Shown: positions 1-10,767 of the stretch, in pieces
How the letters are laid out: each line of letters begins with the position of its first letter
Numbering within the stretch: the first letter of the stretch is position 1
Origin: Zizania palustris
Lineage: Eukaryota > Streptophyta > Magnoliopsida > Poales > Poaceae
NCBI GenBank assembly: GCA_019279435.1
Contig: JAAALK010000289.1
Location: 53,876,140 to 53,940,139 of the forward strand
Length of the DNA: 64,000 nucleotides
Direction of reading: 5' to 3'
Made by a program: the position numbers and the translations under genes
Notes under the pieces: model-generated
What the model saw: only the letters and a program-made list of their open reading frames with translations
Database searches by the model: none
Told to the model about the DNA's origin: nothing

Positions 1-2193
1 AATGCTTGAATTGCAATCTCTTACAGTTGTTATGATCTCCTTTTGAACAAAACCTGCATAGATTTCAATTAAGAGCAATATCACAATCAGATGACTTAAG
101 CATTGATATGTAAGTGTGCAGAGAGATACACTAAGAGAATCATAGAGATAAAAGAGGCCACCAAGTTGTTTGTCAAAGTGCATGTCCATGAATTAGGTAG
201 TGAAAACAAGTGGGGCTACCAGAATTGTGCGCAGTTCTAGTTGATTTTGCTTTTCTTCTAATAGGTCGACTACATGAATAGTGTCATGGGCAACCAGCAG
301 GCTCCGGCAAGGGCGGTTAGGAAGGGATAAGGTTGATTAAGAGATTAATTCAGTTAAGGGGATTTTGTTAGTTAAGAGATTAGATTGGATTTTGTTAGTT
401 AAGAGATTAGATTGGATTTTGTTAGCTAAGAGATTAGATTGAAGTTAGTTAGGGCTGGGGTCTATATATACCCATGTAGCTCTGTCTTTTGGAATCAAGC
501 AATGAACAATGAAGAAACAATTCTAGTCCCCCTCAATCTGTCAAGCTCTTGGCAAAGCATAAGGCCTAGTTACCCCAAAATATCCATCACCCTTACAAAT
601 AGTCACACCGCTATAGCATGAGTGGAATGCAATGATTCATAAATTGATGTGTACAAAGAATTTATGGAAATGAGCAACAGGCTAGACTAATTGTACCAAG
701 AATCGGCATTTAAGAACATCTCCAATAACATGGCTATATGCCTCTCCAAGTTAAAATTTAACCATTCTAGCAAAAATAGAAGCTCCAACAAATTGGCTAA
801 CTGGATGGTTAAGCCATCCAGCTTGCCAAACTAAGCCAGCCAAGTTTGGATTGCCAAATGTTGTGGGCCCCATATGCCAGTGCCAGCCGCAAGCAAAGCA
901 CAGCATAGTGTCTGCCAGCACGGAGCACCAGAGCCCTCCACGGCGCCGCTGCCGCTGCATGGCTGACGAGCTTCCACAGCGACAATGAGTTGTGCATGAA
1001 GCAAGAGATTGGAAACGAGGATCCCGGCAAGGTCCGCACTGGGGATCTTCATCTGGGTGCATGTGGGGGTGAGGCATTCTATTGCTCTCATGGTCTCTAA
1101 AACCTTTTTCCACTTCAAATATATTAGAACTGTATAGTTAATTCATGATTCTGTTTCTTTTTGGCATTCAGTAATTTTTTTAAAAAAAAAAGCAAATCAT
1201 ACTTAGCCTAAGGTATCCTGAAAACAGCGTCCATAAAAAATAGCAGAATGGATAGAAAGAATATGAACCACATCTGAGTAAACCTATTTTCAAAATCCAT
1301 TTTAGAATATCATAATTGATTCATGTAATACTTTCAGCATCGTCAGAGCATATTTTTGAAGTTCTAGGATTTTGTGTACCAGGCACTGTAATTTCTCAGG
1401 AGCAATACAACTGTACCTTTCGTCCACAATCCATATATGATAACAATAAGACTTGCCAGGTCTCCAGAACAGAGAGTGCAGCATGTAGTCATGGTGTCTT
1501 GGCGAGATGGTGATCAAGGACTAGATCCCTTGCAGCAATGTGGAAGCACGTGTCATGCTTTTGTGGCTAGGAGGGAGGATGCAGAGAGGGAGATAATACA
1601 GAAAGAAGAGAAGAGTGCAGAGTGGAAGGGGTAGGGAGGCATAGTTGATCTAATGCTAACAACTGAACAAACAGCCAAACACTACTCTTTAAAAAGAAAA
1701 TATACAATGGTCTAACAGGAAATTTCAATGGAACTAATCTGATATGGTTTGAAATAAACTTTCCAAATATCTGAAGACTTATATCCCAAGCAATTATATC
1801 AACTGACTGAGGATGTGTTCCTCCTGGGCATAGGGCTATAAAAATGTGCTAAAGCTTGAAAAACATTGCTATCTTGGTTCAAGCACAACAGAGCTAATCT
1901 TGAGTCGGTACATGGGTTCAAGCCCATAATCAAGCTAAGCATGTGCTTAGCCCAGTTATTATTTTTTAGCCTCCTAATGTACATGTGCACACATATTTAG
2001 AGTTAAATGATCCTTACTAAGCTGGACAAAAGACTTTATATGCTCACATACACACACACAAAATGTCATTAAACTTCATTGAGTCGAGCTCAAGCTTAGA
2101 TATATTAACCTCAACTTAGGCTTGCTAACACTAGCTTAAGATCATGTCAAGCTTACAAAGGCTTGGTCCAACCTGACTTGTTGATAGGCCTAC
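1..2193. other. Intergenic flank, no gene recognised
   Basis: AT-rich DNA with stops in all frames and only short chance ORFs. A TATA-like run near 466-471 follows a small tandem repeat and is trailed by a polyadenylation-like stretch around 500-520, so 300-620 could be the remnant of an old LTR; this is a guess. The stretch from about 716 starts with a 'catctccaata' motif typical of grass MITE ends, but I found no matching inverted end to the right. Poly-A and AT microsatellite runs occur near 1185 and 2050. Confidence 0.5.
361..441. repeat. 27-bp tandem repeat, three copies
   Basis: Three head-to-tail copies of a 27-bp unit beginning gattttgttagttaagag start at 361, 388 and 415. The third copy differs by one base (gttagc for gttagt). 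It lies just upstream of a TATA-like run and may belong to a decayed LTR. Confidence 0.85.
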
Positions 2194-2991
2194 TGTCAGT
2201 GATCTAGGACACAGGGTCCCACTACCGTGGGCGTAGGGCACATTGGTGCCACGTCACCTGGTCCCCAAGCCCCAGCAACCGATGTGGACCCCTTGAAGGG
2301 GTGCAAGGCCCCAAGCTGGTCGCCCTGAGAATGAGCCCAGGGCCCTATCTTGTGTGTTGTGCCCATCTCGAGTGAGGGGCCTCGAGCAGGGTGCCCTGAG
2401 CTCCTTGCCCCCCACCCACCGCGAAGCTCGCATGGCCCACATGGCGATGAGGCGTCCAAGCTCGAGGGCCAAGCAAACCAACAATGCATTTAATGTCCTG
2501 TGATGAGGCGTATCATCTTACCTCATCCATTGCACACCTTTCCCCACATGCTGGCGTGTGATGTGGGCACTAAGACAGCACACCCCAACTTCTAGTAACT
2601 AGACCATGTAGCCCATATGCCGCCTCCAAAACGGGTCCTTTGACTCTATGTCAGCCACCAGGCACCACAGCCTTTTTTTTACTCGGCTTGGAAGCCGACA
2701 GGTAAGACCATGAAGACAGCTGGTATGGATGATGTAGAGAGCAAGTCAATCACATGGATGATGCCAGGAAAAGGAAAGCTTGTGCCCACAATGTAGGAAT
2801 AGCTAATGATGTTAGCTGTGATGACCCTAGTGTATAAAAGGGGAGGACCGAGACCAGGAGAGAAAAGAAGGGATCCAAAAACCGATTCAGGATTCAAGTC
2901 ATAGACCAAGTCGAAGGTCTAAGTAAGGACTTGTAGACTATTCATGAGGCATTGATGCCTCCAAAAGAGTCCACCACACAGGAGTGGGGTA

Positions 2992-4007
2992 CATAGTTGT
3001 CATGGCGTCACCTAATCGTCGCCTAATCAATGATTAGGCATCAAGATGGCCGGCGATGGACGCCACGGCAGACGACTCGCCATATGGGATTGTGGCGTCC
3101 GCCTCATCCAATATGACATCTGCCTCGAGGGATTAGTCGTCATGCGGACACCAAATAGCTCATAGGGACGCTAGACGACGACGGCGATGGAGTGCTTGGA
3201 GAAGCATCATAGTCGAAACACACCAATGGATCTGTTCCCAGCCGCTTGGATCCACACCTCGAACATCAGATCCACGCCTCCACCATCGGATCCGCACCTG
3301 CACCACGTCAGGGCCATGCGCCATGCGTGGGGGTCGACCTTTGAGAGATAATATGAGAAGGAAGAGAAAGATGCAGAGCCAGAGAGAGGATGAGAGGAGG
3401 CGTGGAGACTAGAGAGAGGATGCAAATATCTGATCTGCTTTGTTTGTCCCTCCCTGCTCTGCACTCCCTCCTAAAACCTCATCTGCTCTGTTTTGTTGTG
3501 TTGAAAATAAATTTTCTCTGTTTTTGGAAATAAATATGCTCATGTCGTGAATAGGCTTCCCATGTATTGATAATTTCCATATGCAAAGCTTTCTATATAT
3601 TGATGATTTCCATATATAACTAATCAACATCCCATATATTGATGATTTCTATATATAATTGACCAGATTTCCATATATTGATAATTTCCATATATAATTG
3701 GTCAGCTTTCCATATATTGATGATTTCCATATATAGCCGATCAACTCCTACCATTTATAAGATTTCCATACATAGCTAGTTGATTGCCTCATTTGGCTTA
3801 TGTATGTTTGTTTATACTGATGGAATATGGACTTGTTTGACTATTTATATTTCATATGGTTCTAAATTTAATTTCCTATTGTTCCAAAATTATTGTGACG
3901 TGTACATTTATATTAAGTATGGTGTCGCCTCGCCGCACGCCATACTCGCCTAAAAGGTGTGAAGGTAATTTGGCGCGTCATCTCGCTGTGATGCCATAAC
4001 AACTATG
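2992..4007. mobile_element. Non-autonomous hAT-like DNA transposon
   Basis: Terminal inverted repeats CATAGTTGTCATGGCGTC (from 2992) and, on the other strand, CATAGTTGTTATGGCATC (from 4007) match at 16 of 18 positions. They are flanked by an 8-bp near-duplication, gtggggta at 2984-2991 and gtagggta at 4008-4015 (7 of 8). An 8-bp target duplication and CA-starting ends fit the hAT superfamily. No transposase frame is present, so it would depend on another copy. It holds a 39-bp tandem repeat. Confidence 0.7.
3565..3755. repeat. 39-bp tandem repeat inside the hAT-like element
   Basis: The motif tattgat(a/g)atttc recurs at 3565, 3598, 3637, 3676 and 3715. The last three steps are exactly 39 bp; the first is 33 bp. 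The intervening sequence (catatataattg type) is also conserved. Very AT-rich. Confidence 0.8.
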
Positions 4008-4515
4008 GTAGGGTATTACACCTCTCGATGGCCTAAACCTGTCTAAACTCCCCCGTGTTCATCTTTTTCAGTAACAAAGCAATCTCAAATCTCTATCCCT
4101 GGCTGAACTCACAAAGGGGTTCCTATCAGATTCCCACTAACAGTGTTTGTACATCACACCTACCTAAGTGAAAATTTTGGCCATGCTGGTTGTAAAACAG
4201 ATCCCGCACGACATGATATCATCATGGTACATTAGATTTAACACTACATGTGTTTTTTACCTTCAAATGTAAAGAGCATCCTGTAATATAGATCTAGCAG
4301 CAACATCTATATCAATATAATATCAAAGAAGTCAAGCATCAAGTCTTATTTCTCATTATTGATCACACATTGACAATGGACTCATAATTTTGTTTGGTAG
4401 TATCCTCCTAGAACTATATGTCTATATCTAACATAGGATTCAGCATAAGCACAGGGTTAGCAATATCCAGCAGAACTCACCCATAATCTGATTAAAAAAA
4501 GATCAGGCCTCTTAC

Positions 4516-6481
4516 CTTGGATGTTTTCTTCTTAAAATGCACAGACTTAAGGAAACCCAAGAAAGGAAGATAAGCTGGGTGGTGTGACCACTTTTTGGTT
4601 TGCTTTTCTGCAAAATCAACAAGACTTCAGATTGATTTGGAAAACAGGGAAAAATCGCAATTTAAATCGACTAATTCATGTTGAACTTATTTAGCTCAAA
4701 CAAAAAAAAAGTAAAGAATAATAGATCCTTTAAATTTATCTTCCTCAAAACATATTGAATCATCTCATTACTAACTTGATAATACCTGCAACCTGCAAGC
4801 ATGAAAAAACATTGCAGAGAGGAAATAGCCTATTGTCACTACTCACTATAGCAAACTCAAAAATTCTGAATAGGAAAAAATAGTAGTTTGTACAAATAGA
4901 CATGGCACAAGTTCAAAAAATGTAACAACACATAATTCACATCTTACCTGATTTAACTAGGGATATCTCCACCTCACCAGTAGCACAAGAATAGTTTAGT
5001 GGTTGTCTGTGTAATTTAGCAACATTTTCATTCAAAGATGATTTGGTTCCGTTTGAGTTTTGCTTGGTCGACTCATCAATTTTCCAGATTGTGTCATTGA
5101 ATCCTTCATCATAAAGAAAAGCACTTGAGGTGGTCTCTGGATCATAGAGAGTACACTCCATTGAAATAGTTGTTCTGTCAATTGGCGCTACTTCATCCCT
5201 CATAACTTGGTGTACATGGTGTGACACGTTGGTGAGACCATTCATGGGTGAATGCAGCAGTTCATCTTTGTTGGAAGAAGGTTCTATAGTTATATTGAGA
5301 GATTTGTAACCTGACAATTCACCTTTGTCGGAAGAAGGTTCTAGGTCCATGCCCAAAGATAGCAGATCTGCTTTACAAGGTATAAGATCACAACCAATCC
5401 AATCACCAAGCTTGAAGTTTGCTGAATTCAGTTGCTCATTCGGTAACAGGCTATCAATTCTAATAGTTTCCTTGTAGAAATGCTTCTTCCTCATAGCTTT
5501 AGAAATTAATGTCCTGAAAAAAGACAGATGGCTTACAATACATGGGACCTCATCATGATTTATGCTAAACTATCTAGCTTCCTAAATAAGATAGACAAAA
5601 TGGCTAGCTGCAAGTTGCAGGGAGAGAAGTGAGACTAAATAAAGGGAACCTCCACGGACAAGAGATGTGCAAGTAACCTGCAGTTGACCGAGATAGCAGC
5701 TTTGGCTCGCTGGGTAGAAAGGCCAAGCAAATAAGCACATAAATTTACGACATCGTAGGGGCCTCGAATTTCAGAAGCAACGTGAGCAGCACTTGAAATA
5801 ATGAGATTCTTTCCTTTAGTCCAGTCCACCAGGAGCTAGATGACAAAGTTGTAAATATGTAAGGAATTGAGTATATATGAGAAGTATTATGGCAGTATGA
5901 GCAGAGGTGGTGGGAGGTGAGCAAACCTTGGCTTGGGCCATGAGTTGTCTCCCTGAAGTGGCATCGGTGATGAGGGGAGAGTAGGCGATCTCAAAGTATA
6001 GCCCCCTCTGCAGCGCAAGCTTGAGCATGGGGAGCTTGAGGCGGAAGGGCAGCTTGTAGGAGAAGTCGATGGAGACGATATCGAGGTGATCGAATGCGAC
6101 CTGGCAGAGGTGGTCGAAGGCGGCCTGGGTGAGGGGGCGCGCGGCGACGATGTCGTAGGTGCGAAGGAGGCGGACGGCGGAGGGGGCGAGGGCAGATGCG
6201 CAGGCAGCGGCGGAGTCGAGGGAGAGGGTGAGGCGCGTGTACTGTTGGAAGGGATGTCGGCGTCGGTGGAGGGAGGCAGAGGTAGGCAGCGGGAGAGGGG
6301 AGGCGATGCATGAGGCTGAGTGGGAGTCAGCGAGCAGGCCGCGGTGAGGACGGTCGAGGGCGACGGCGGAGTAGCCGAGGTCGAGGGCAGCTGCGAGGAG
6401 ACGCGAGCTGGTGCCGGTGCTGATGCTGGAAGAGTTATCGGGGAGGAGGCTGAGGTCGAAGAAGAAGCCGCTGGGCGCCAT
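4516..6481 (-). CDS. RPP30: Ribonuclease P/MRP protein subunit p30 (RPP30), multi-exon host gene
   Basis: Encodes the TIM-barrel-like p30 protein of nuclear RNase P and RNase MRP, which process the 5' ends of pre-tRNAs and rRNA precursors. Exon 1 (6481-5927, 185 codons) starts MAPSGFFFDLSLLP and ends in the family's best conserved block (IDFSYKLPFRLKLPMLKLAL, then YFEIAYSPLI). Exon 2 (5835-5678) carries NLIISSAAH and AISVNCR. Exon 3 (5513-4948) is an acidic, poorly conserved tail, and exon 4 (4607-4516) holds FLGFLKSVHFKKK. All junctions are GT-AG and keep frame. The 3' end is unresolved: a last exon at 4487-4440 (16 codons including TGA) fits phase 0, but its acceptor is followed 7 bases later by a perfect donor (gtgagt). 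The open frame continues upstream to 6886 without a stop, but that part is Pro/Arg/Ser-rich repeat and probably 5' leader. It is the only recognised host gene in the window. Confidence 0.88.
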
Positions 6482-6592
6482 GTAGGCGGCGGCGGGATTA
6501 TGGCTGCAGGCTGCGTGGCTGCTAGAGAAAGTTTCGGCGGGAATGCGGCTGCGTGGCTGGCGGCGTGGCGGCGAGATGAGGCTGAGGGCGGC

Positions 6593-6745
6593 AGGATGCG
6601 GCCGGGAGACGCCAGGGCGGCAGGATGCGGCCGGGAGACGCCGGGGCGGCAGGAGGCGGCCGGGGCGGCGATAGGAGGATGAGGGCGACGGGATGCGGCC
6701 GGGAGACGCCGGGGCGGCGAGATGCGGCCGAAGGATGCCGGGGCG
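6593..6745. repeat. GC-rich minisatellite in the RPP30 5' leader
   Basis: A 29-bp unit containing gatgcggccgggagacgcc starts at 6593 and 6622. A shortened copy follows near 6651, and related copies lie at 6699 and 6727. The stretch is inside the transcribed upstream region of RPP30. The copia-bearing duplicate of this region begins within it (base 6663), so it appears to have been the copia target. Confidence 0.75.
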
Positions 6746-6886
6746 GCGGGAGGCGGAAAGCCGGAAAGTGGACGCCGGGCTGGAGACGTAGTGGGGGCGG
6801 CTGACCGCTGACGTGGGTTGGGTACTGAGCGGTGGGAGAAGAGTTGTGGACGAAGAGCTAGGTTTTATTCTTAAAAAAATGAACAT

Positions 6887-7983
6887 TTCCTAATAGATTG
6901 GGCCGGAAGCGAGTGAAATATTGGATTCGTGTCTGCCCCGGTTTTATTTGGGCTGACCTGATGAAACCACTGAATTGAAAACGAACATGACCCTGGTCTC
7001 GTCGGATCAGTAACTACCCCTAACATAAATCAACCGTAATTTATTGACTAGATCAAACGATAATATAAAATAGGGTTAATTGGACATGTAATTATAATTC
7101 CGTTAAAGAGAAATCAGCATATATTAATTATTAACTAGATCAACGTTTGGATGATTTCTCACGTCAAACTCTTAATTAGAGATAATTTGAACAGGCAACA
7201 TGTGCTATAAGCAGAAACATAATTGACCACTCTTAAAAAAATATTTGTGATGTTTAGTTGACGGTAATGTAACGCTGATTGAATTAATTACAGTGTTAAA
7301 GAATAACAATGTAACTGATTATTGAATTTGTAAGTGTAATGAATTTTGTTTATAATACAGTGTTTGGTTGACAAATGTAACGCGTTCTATTTACATTACA
7401 GTGTTTGATTGATAATATATCAAATTACTACATTTTGAACAAATAATTAGCGAGGAGCCCATGTATCAAATTACAAATGTCAGATATAAGTTATTCAAAA
7501 TACAAGTACAAGTTGACAAGTCGGCAAAACAGAAACTTTTCTAGCAATTGCAAATTCATTACAACAAAAAAAACTTACAATTCGGTCTAAACAATACTAT
7601 TCAAAGTCATGTATGCAAGTAGCCGAGAAACCAGAAACAAAATCGATAAAAACTACATAAAAACATACACTTTACAATGTTCAGAATTTTACAAGCACTA
7701 ACTTATATATTTAAACATTTGATTGATATGCTGAAACTCTATATTGAACCATCACTGTTTTGAACTACGAAAACCCACCAAGAGGCTGCAAACTTCAATT
7801 GGAATCGTGAGTCTTGCCCCTCCTACTCTGGTAACATCATGTCAAAGTAACATTTTTAAATGAGTAAAGAAATGAACAGGGGAAATTTGAAGTTGTTGTC
7901 CTATAGAGTATTTGAATAAGCCTTAAGCACTTATGCTGATGTGTTATTTTGGATGACTGCATAAAAATGTTGCAAATCCATAT
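6887..7983. other. RPP30 upstream intergenic region
   Basis: AT-rich, no coding frame of note. Between 7245 and 7430 a motif of the form cagtgtttggttgacaaatg recurs in degenerate form, perhaps a decayed MITE. This is the presumed promoter side of RPP30, which reads leftwards. The right end abuts a Gypsy LTR at 7984. Confidence 0.5.
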
Positions 7984-8472
7984 TGTTAGCGCAAAAGATT
8001 GTGCCAACAGGTTCTCTGTAATCAAGAACAAACAAACAGTGTGCTTGTACTTAAGAACTTACTCAAGCCTCCGTACTGGATAATAACTCAAGTAGTCCGA
8101 ATCTGTGTATTAAATGATCGGGGGATCCCCTTTTACAGGGTAGAGAGGGGGGTATTTATAGGCAAAAACGTCTAAGGAAAAGACCTAATTACTCCTAGAT
8201 TACAATCGACATCGTGGGACTGTTCAGTACCCGGAGCAAGGTTAAATAAGGTAAAACTCTCCAATACGAATGGATAAGCCAGACATTTTATCAATCTTGT
8301 CGCCCTGCTTCGGAGCCTCCGTATCCTGTGGAGGGTTCCTCAGGACGTCATATCGAGGCACCCTTCGGCTTGACGCCTCCCCCTTCGAATAAGAGCCCCC
8401 CAGCTTCGAAGCTTAAGGAATCTTTGAGTTATTGATCTCTAAGTCTTCCAAGTGAAGCAATTTCCCCCAATA
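7984..8472 (-). mobile_element. LTR of Gypsy element A (copy 1)
   Basis: A 489-bp LTR lying in minus orientation. On the plus strand it runs from TGTTAGCGCAAAAG to cccccaata, the final CA having mutated to TA. The solo LTR at 39344-39838 has the same start and end motifs and similar length, which fixes the boundaries. A TATA box (TATAAATA, minus) lies at 8160-8153. It is followed on the right by gtagcccctcg, as at the inner edge of the LTR of B, marking it as the 3' LTR of a minus-strand element. Confidence 0.8.
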
Positions 8473-10102
8473 GTAGCCCCTCGAATACGCCTCTCTGTAT
8501 GTAACCTGCACAGAAGGAAGGCAGTATACGGAAGGAATATTTTCATATTCGGAGACTTAGAGAGAATTTGAACACATTACAGCTCTTCGGAGGATTTCAA
8601 ATCCATGGAGCTTGGACTCCCTCTCCAGGCTTCCTACGCAGTAGGAACATATCGTAGGAAGGAAAACCGCTTCGAAGCACAAACGTCGTGAGGAAAACAC
8701 TGGATTATAGCCATTACAACGCAAGTAGTCGTTACGCCCAGTAAAAGGTAACGGTCGATTTTTACGGCGATTACACACCGTTCCACTTTCTGGACCCACC
8801 TGTCAGTGGCGGGAGCCAAACCTGCGATGTGAATGCAATCGAAGCGTAGCAATCGGCGAGTGGTTATAAAAGGGAAAACAAAAGTTACTCGAAACTTTTT
8901 ACCGCACTTAGCACTCGCGATTCACTTTCCTCAACCTCCAATCTCTCCATCTTTCGAGCAAATGGCGAGAACCAGCCACACTGTCCCAGCGACGGCAAGC
9001 ACTCTGGCGCAGAGGCAAGCGTGGGCCGCCTCAGCGGCGGCGGCAATGGAGGGGACTTCGGGCGGCGCCTGGCCTAAGAACCCTCGGGAGCTCCGCCCGC
9101 CTTCCAAGAAGTAGATTTCCGAGAGCTTCCTCATCGGTCAATCTACGAGCACCGCCGAATCCATCGAGGAGGCCGTAGAAGGGAAACTGGGAGCTGGGCT
9201 GAGGACTCGGGTCCTAGGATCAGAATCGACCCCGAGGCCGCGAAGTGGAGAAGTAGTAGTCTTCGAGGTGTTCTTCGAAGCCGGCTTGGGGCTTCCAGCC
9301 ATCGACTTTTTGGCGGAGGTACTGGACCTGTTTCACATTACATTACCTCAGTTGTCACCCAATGTCGTCGCCCGCCTGGCTATCTTCGAGTGGGTGCTAC
9401 GGATCGAAGGGTGCGAAGGACGCTCGGAGATCTTCGCCGCAACTCACGAAGCCATCTGCCAGCCGAAGCCATAGGATGGTATTGGATAATAACTCAAGTA
9501 GTCCGAATCTGTGTATTAAATGATTGGGGGATCCCCTTTTACAGGGTAGATAGGGGGGTATTTATAGGCAAAAATGTCTAAGGAAAAGACCTAATTACCC
9601 CTAGATTACAATCGACATCGCGGGACTGTTCAGTACCCGGAGCAAGGTTAAATAAGGTAAAACTCTCCAATACGAATGGATAAGCCAGACATCTTATCAA
9701 TCTTGTCGCCCTGCTTCGGAGCCTCCGTATCCTGTGGAGGGTTCCTCAGGACGTCATATCGAGGCACCCTTCGGCTTGACGCCTCCCCCTTCGAATAAGA
9801 GCCCCCCAGCTTCGAAGCTTAAGGAATCTTTGAGTTATTGATCTCTAAGTCTTCCAAGTGAAGCAATTTCCCCCAATAGTAGCCCCTCGAATACGCCTCT
9901 CCGTATGTAACCTGCACAGAAGGAAGGCAGTATATGGAAGGAATATTTTCATATTCGGAGACTTAGAGAGAATTTGAACACATTACAGCTCTTCGGAGGA
10001 TTTTAGATCCATGGAGCTTGGACTCCCTCTCCAGGCTTCCTACGCAGTAGGAACATATCGTAGGAAGGAAAACCGCTTCGAAGCACAAACGTCGTGAGGA
10101 AA
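8074..10102. repeat. 1,406-bp internal tandem duplication of element A, first segment copy
   Basis: Unit 1 is 8074-9479 and unit 2 starts at 9480 but is cut by the copia junction at 10102. The unit begins about 95 bp inside the LTR and ends inside the antisense ORF just past a TAG. Units 1 and 2 differ at several sites (for example gagagggg/gatagggg and cgtgg/cgcgg), clearly more than the two segment copies differ, so this duplication is the older event. Confidence 0.9.
8962..9474 (+). pseudogene. Antisense-ORF fragment of element A (copy 1)
   Basis: N-terminal part of a plant retrotransposon protein of the kind labelled 'putative gypsy type transposon' (PF04195-like). It starts MARTSHTVPATAS, has an in-frame TAG at 9112-9114, resumes in the same frame and contains FEVFFEAGLGLPA and RLAIFEWVLRIEGCEGRS. 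It stops at TAG 9472-9474 and is truncated by the tandem-duplication joint. It lies antisense to the pol of element A. Confidence 0.75.
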
Positions 10103-10578
10103 GTGTTACCCTGTCCAAGAGCTTGATCGTCGGCCATTTGGTTGTTGGTGGAGAGGAAACAGAGGCAGCAACGGCGTTGGCCTGACGGTGTTGTTGCCGG
10201 ATCAAGTCCCTCCTCCCTTCGGGGCGCCACCGGCACTGTCCGGGGACGGATCTTGAGGTCGCCGTCGCCACGATGATGGGCAGCGACCTTCAGATCGATC
10301 CAGCGCCCTTTTGGATCGGTGTTTAGGAAATATGGGGTGGTTTCAACAGAATGAGAACCGTTAGCCTCAAAATGTCGCCTTCCACCCCTTTTATATATGG
10401 CGCTGTTCGATCTGGGACCGCAACCATGGAGTTGATTGCACCTCCGATCATGGCGCGCATTTAGTGGACCTTGATCAGGCTTTCCATAACCGAAAGAATC
10501 AATCTGTTTCCGTTTTATTTGTTTCCCGAAATTTACTGATTCCTTATTTTCGTTTGCCTGACAGATCACTTTCCAACA
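10098..10578 (-). repeat. Copia 3' LTR, truncated
   Basis: It matches 16460-16936 of the full LTR but lacks the last 70-75 bp (the tggtctaaca end). Its outer edge is a joint with Gypsy LTR-flank sequence through the shared bases GGAAA at 10098-10102. The missing part is the 3' end of U5. Confidence 0.9.
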
Positions 10579-10589
10579 TTCTCCCCTCT
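10579..10589 (-). other. Copia polypurine tract
   Basis: AGAGGGGAGAA on the minus strand, directly before the 3' LTR, where plus-strand DNA synthesis is primed. Confidence 0.8.
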
Positions 10590-10767
10590 GATCGTTAGGC
10601 TAACATAAGTCCACTCTTAGTGAGATCAATACAAGAGATGATGAGCAACAACAGTGAATAAATCCCATTGCCACTCATGTACCTACTATGTATCAATTCA
10701 CCTTGATAGGATAGCAACATTACTTTAGTCATAATGGGAGTTGGTTGTTTAAATGGCCCGTCCAGGA

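Larger units (their letters stand above)
2194..4142. mobile_element. Probable solo LTR, split by a hAT-like insertion
   Basis: The outer ends are near-inverted (TGTCAGTG at 2194 and CACTAACA ending at 4142). Removing the inner insertion 2992-4007 leaves about 930 bp, a normal LTR size, with the sequence resuming across the gap (ggagtggggta joins ttacacctctc). No internal retrotransposon region adjoins either end. I could not find a convincing 5-bp target duplication, so the outer boundaries are tentative. Family unassigned. Confidence 0.45.
6663..10102. repeat. Large direct duplication, copy 1
   Basis: These 3,440 bp recur at 16937-20376 with a constant offset of 10,274, so no net indel was seen. 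By eye I found four single-base differences (near 7366, 9431, 9602 and 9933). It holds the RPP30 upstream region, one LTR of Gypsy element A and part of its antisense ORF. The copy ends at the junction with the copia LTR. Confidence 0.95.

Noticed and set aside
751..1118. Three overlapping minus-strand ORFs of 76-120 codons
   Set aside because: No conserved motif, overlapping frames and repeat-like surroundings; more likely a decayed MITE area.
6313..6682. Plus-strand ORF opposite RPP30 exon 1
   Set aside because: Shadow of the GC-rich coding exon and minisatellite; Ala/Gly/Glu-rich low complexity only.
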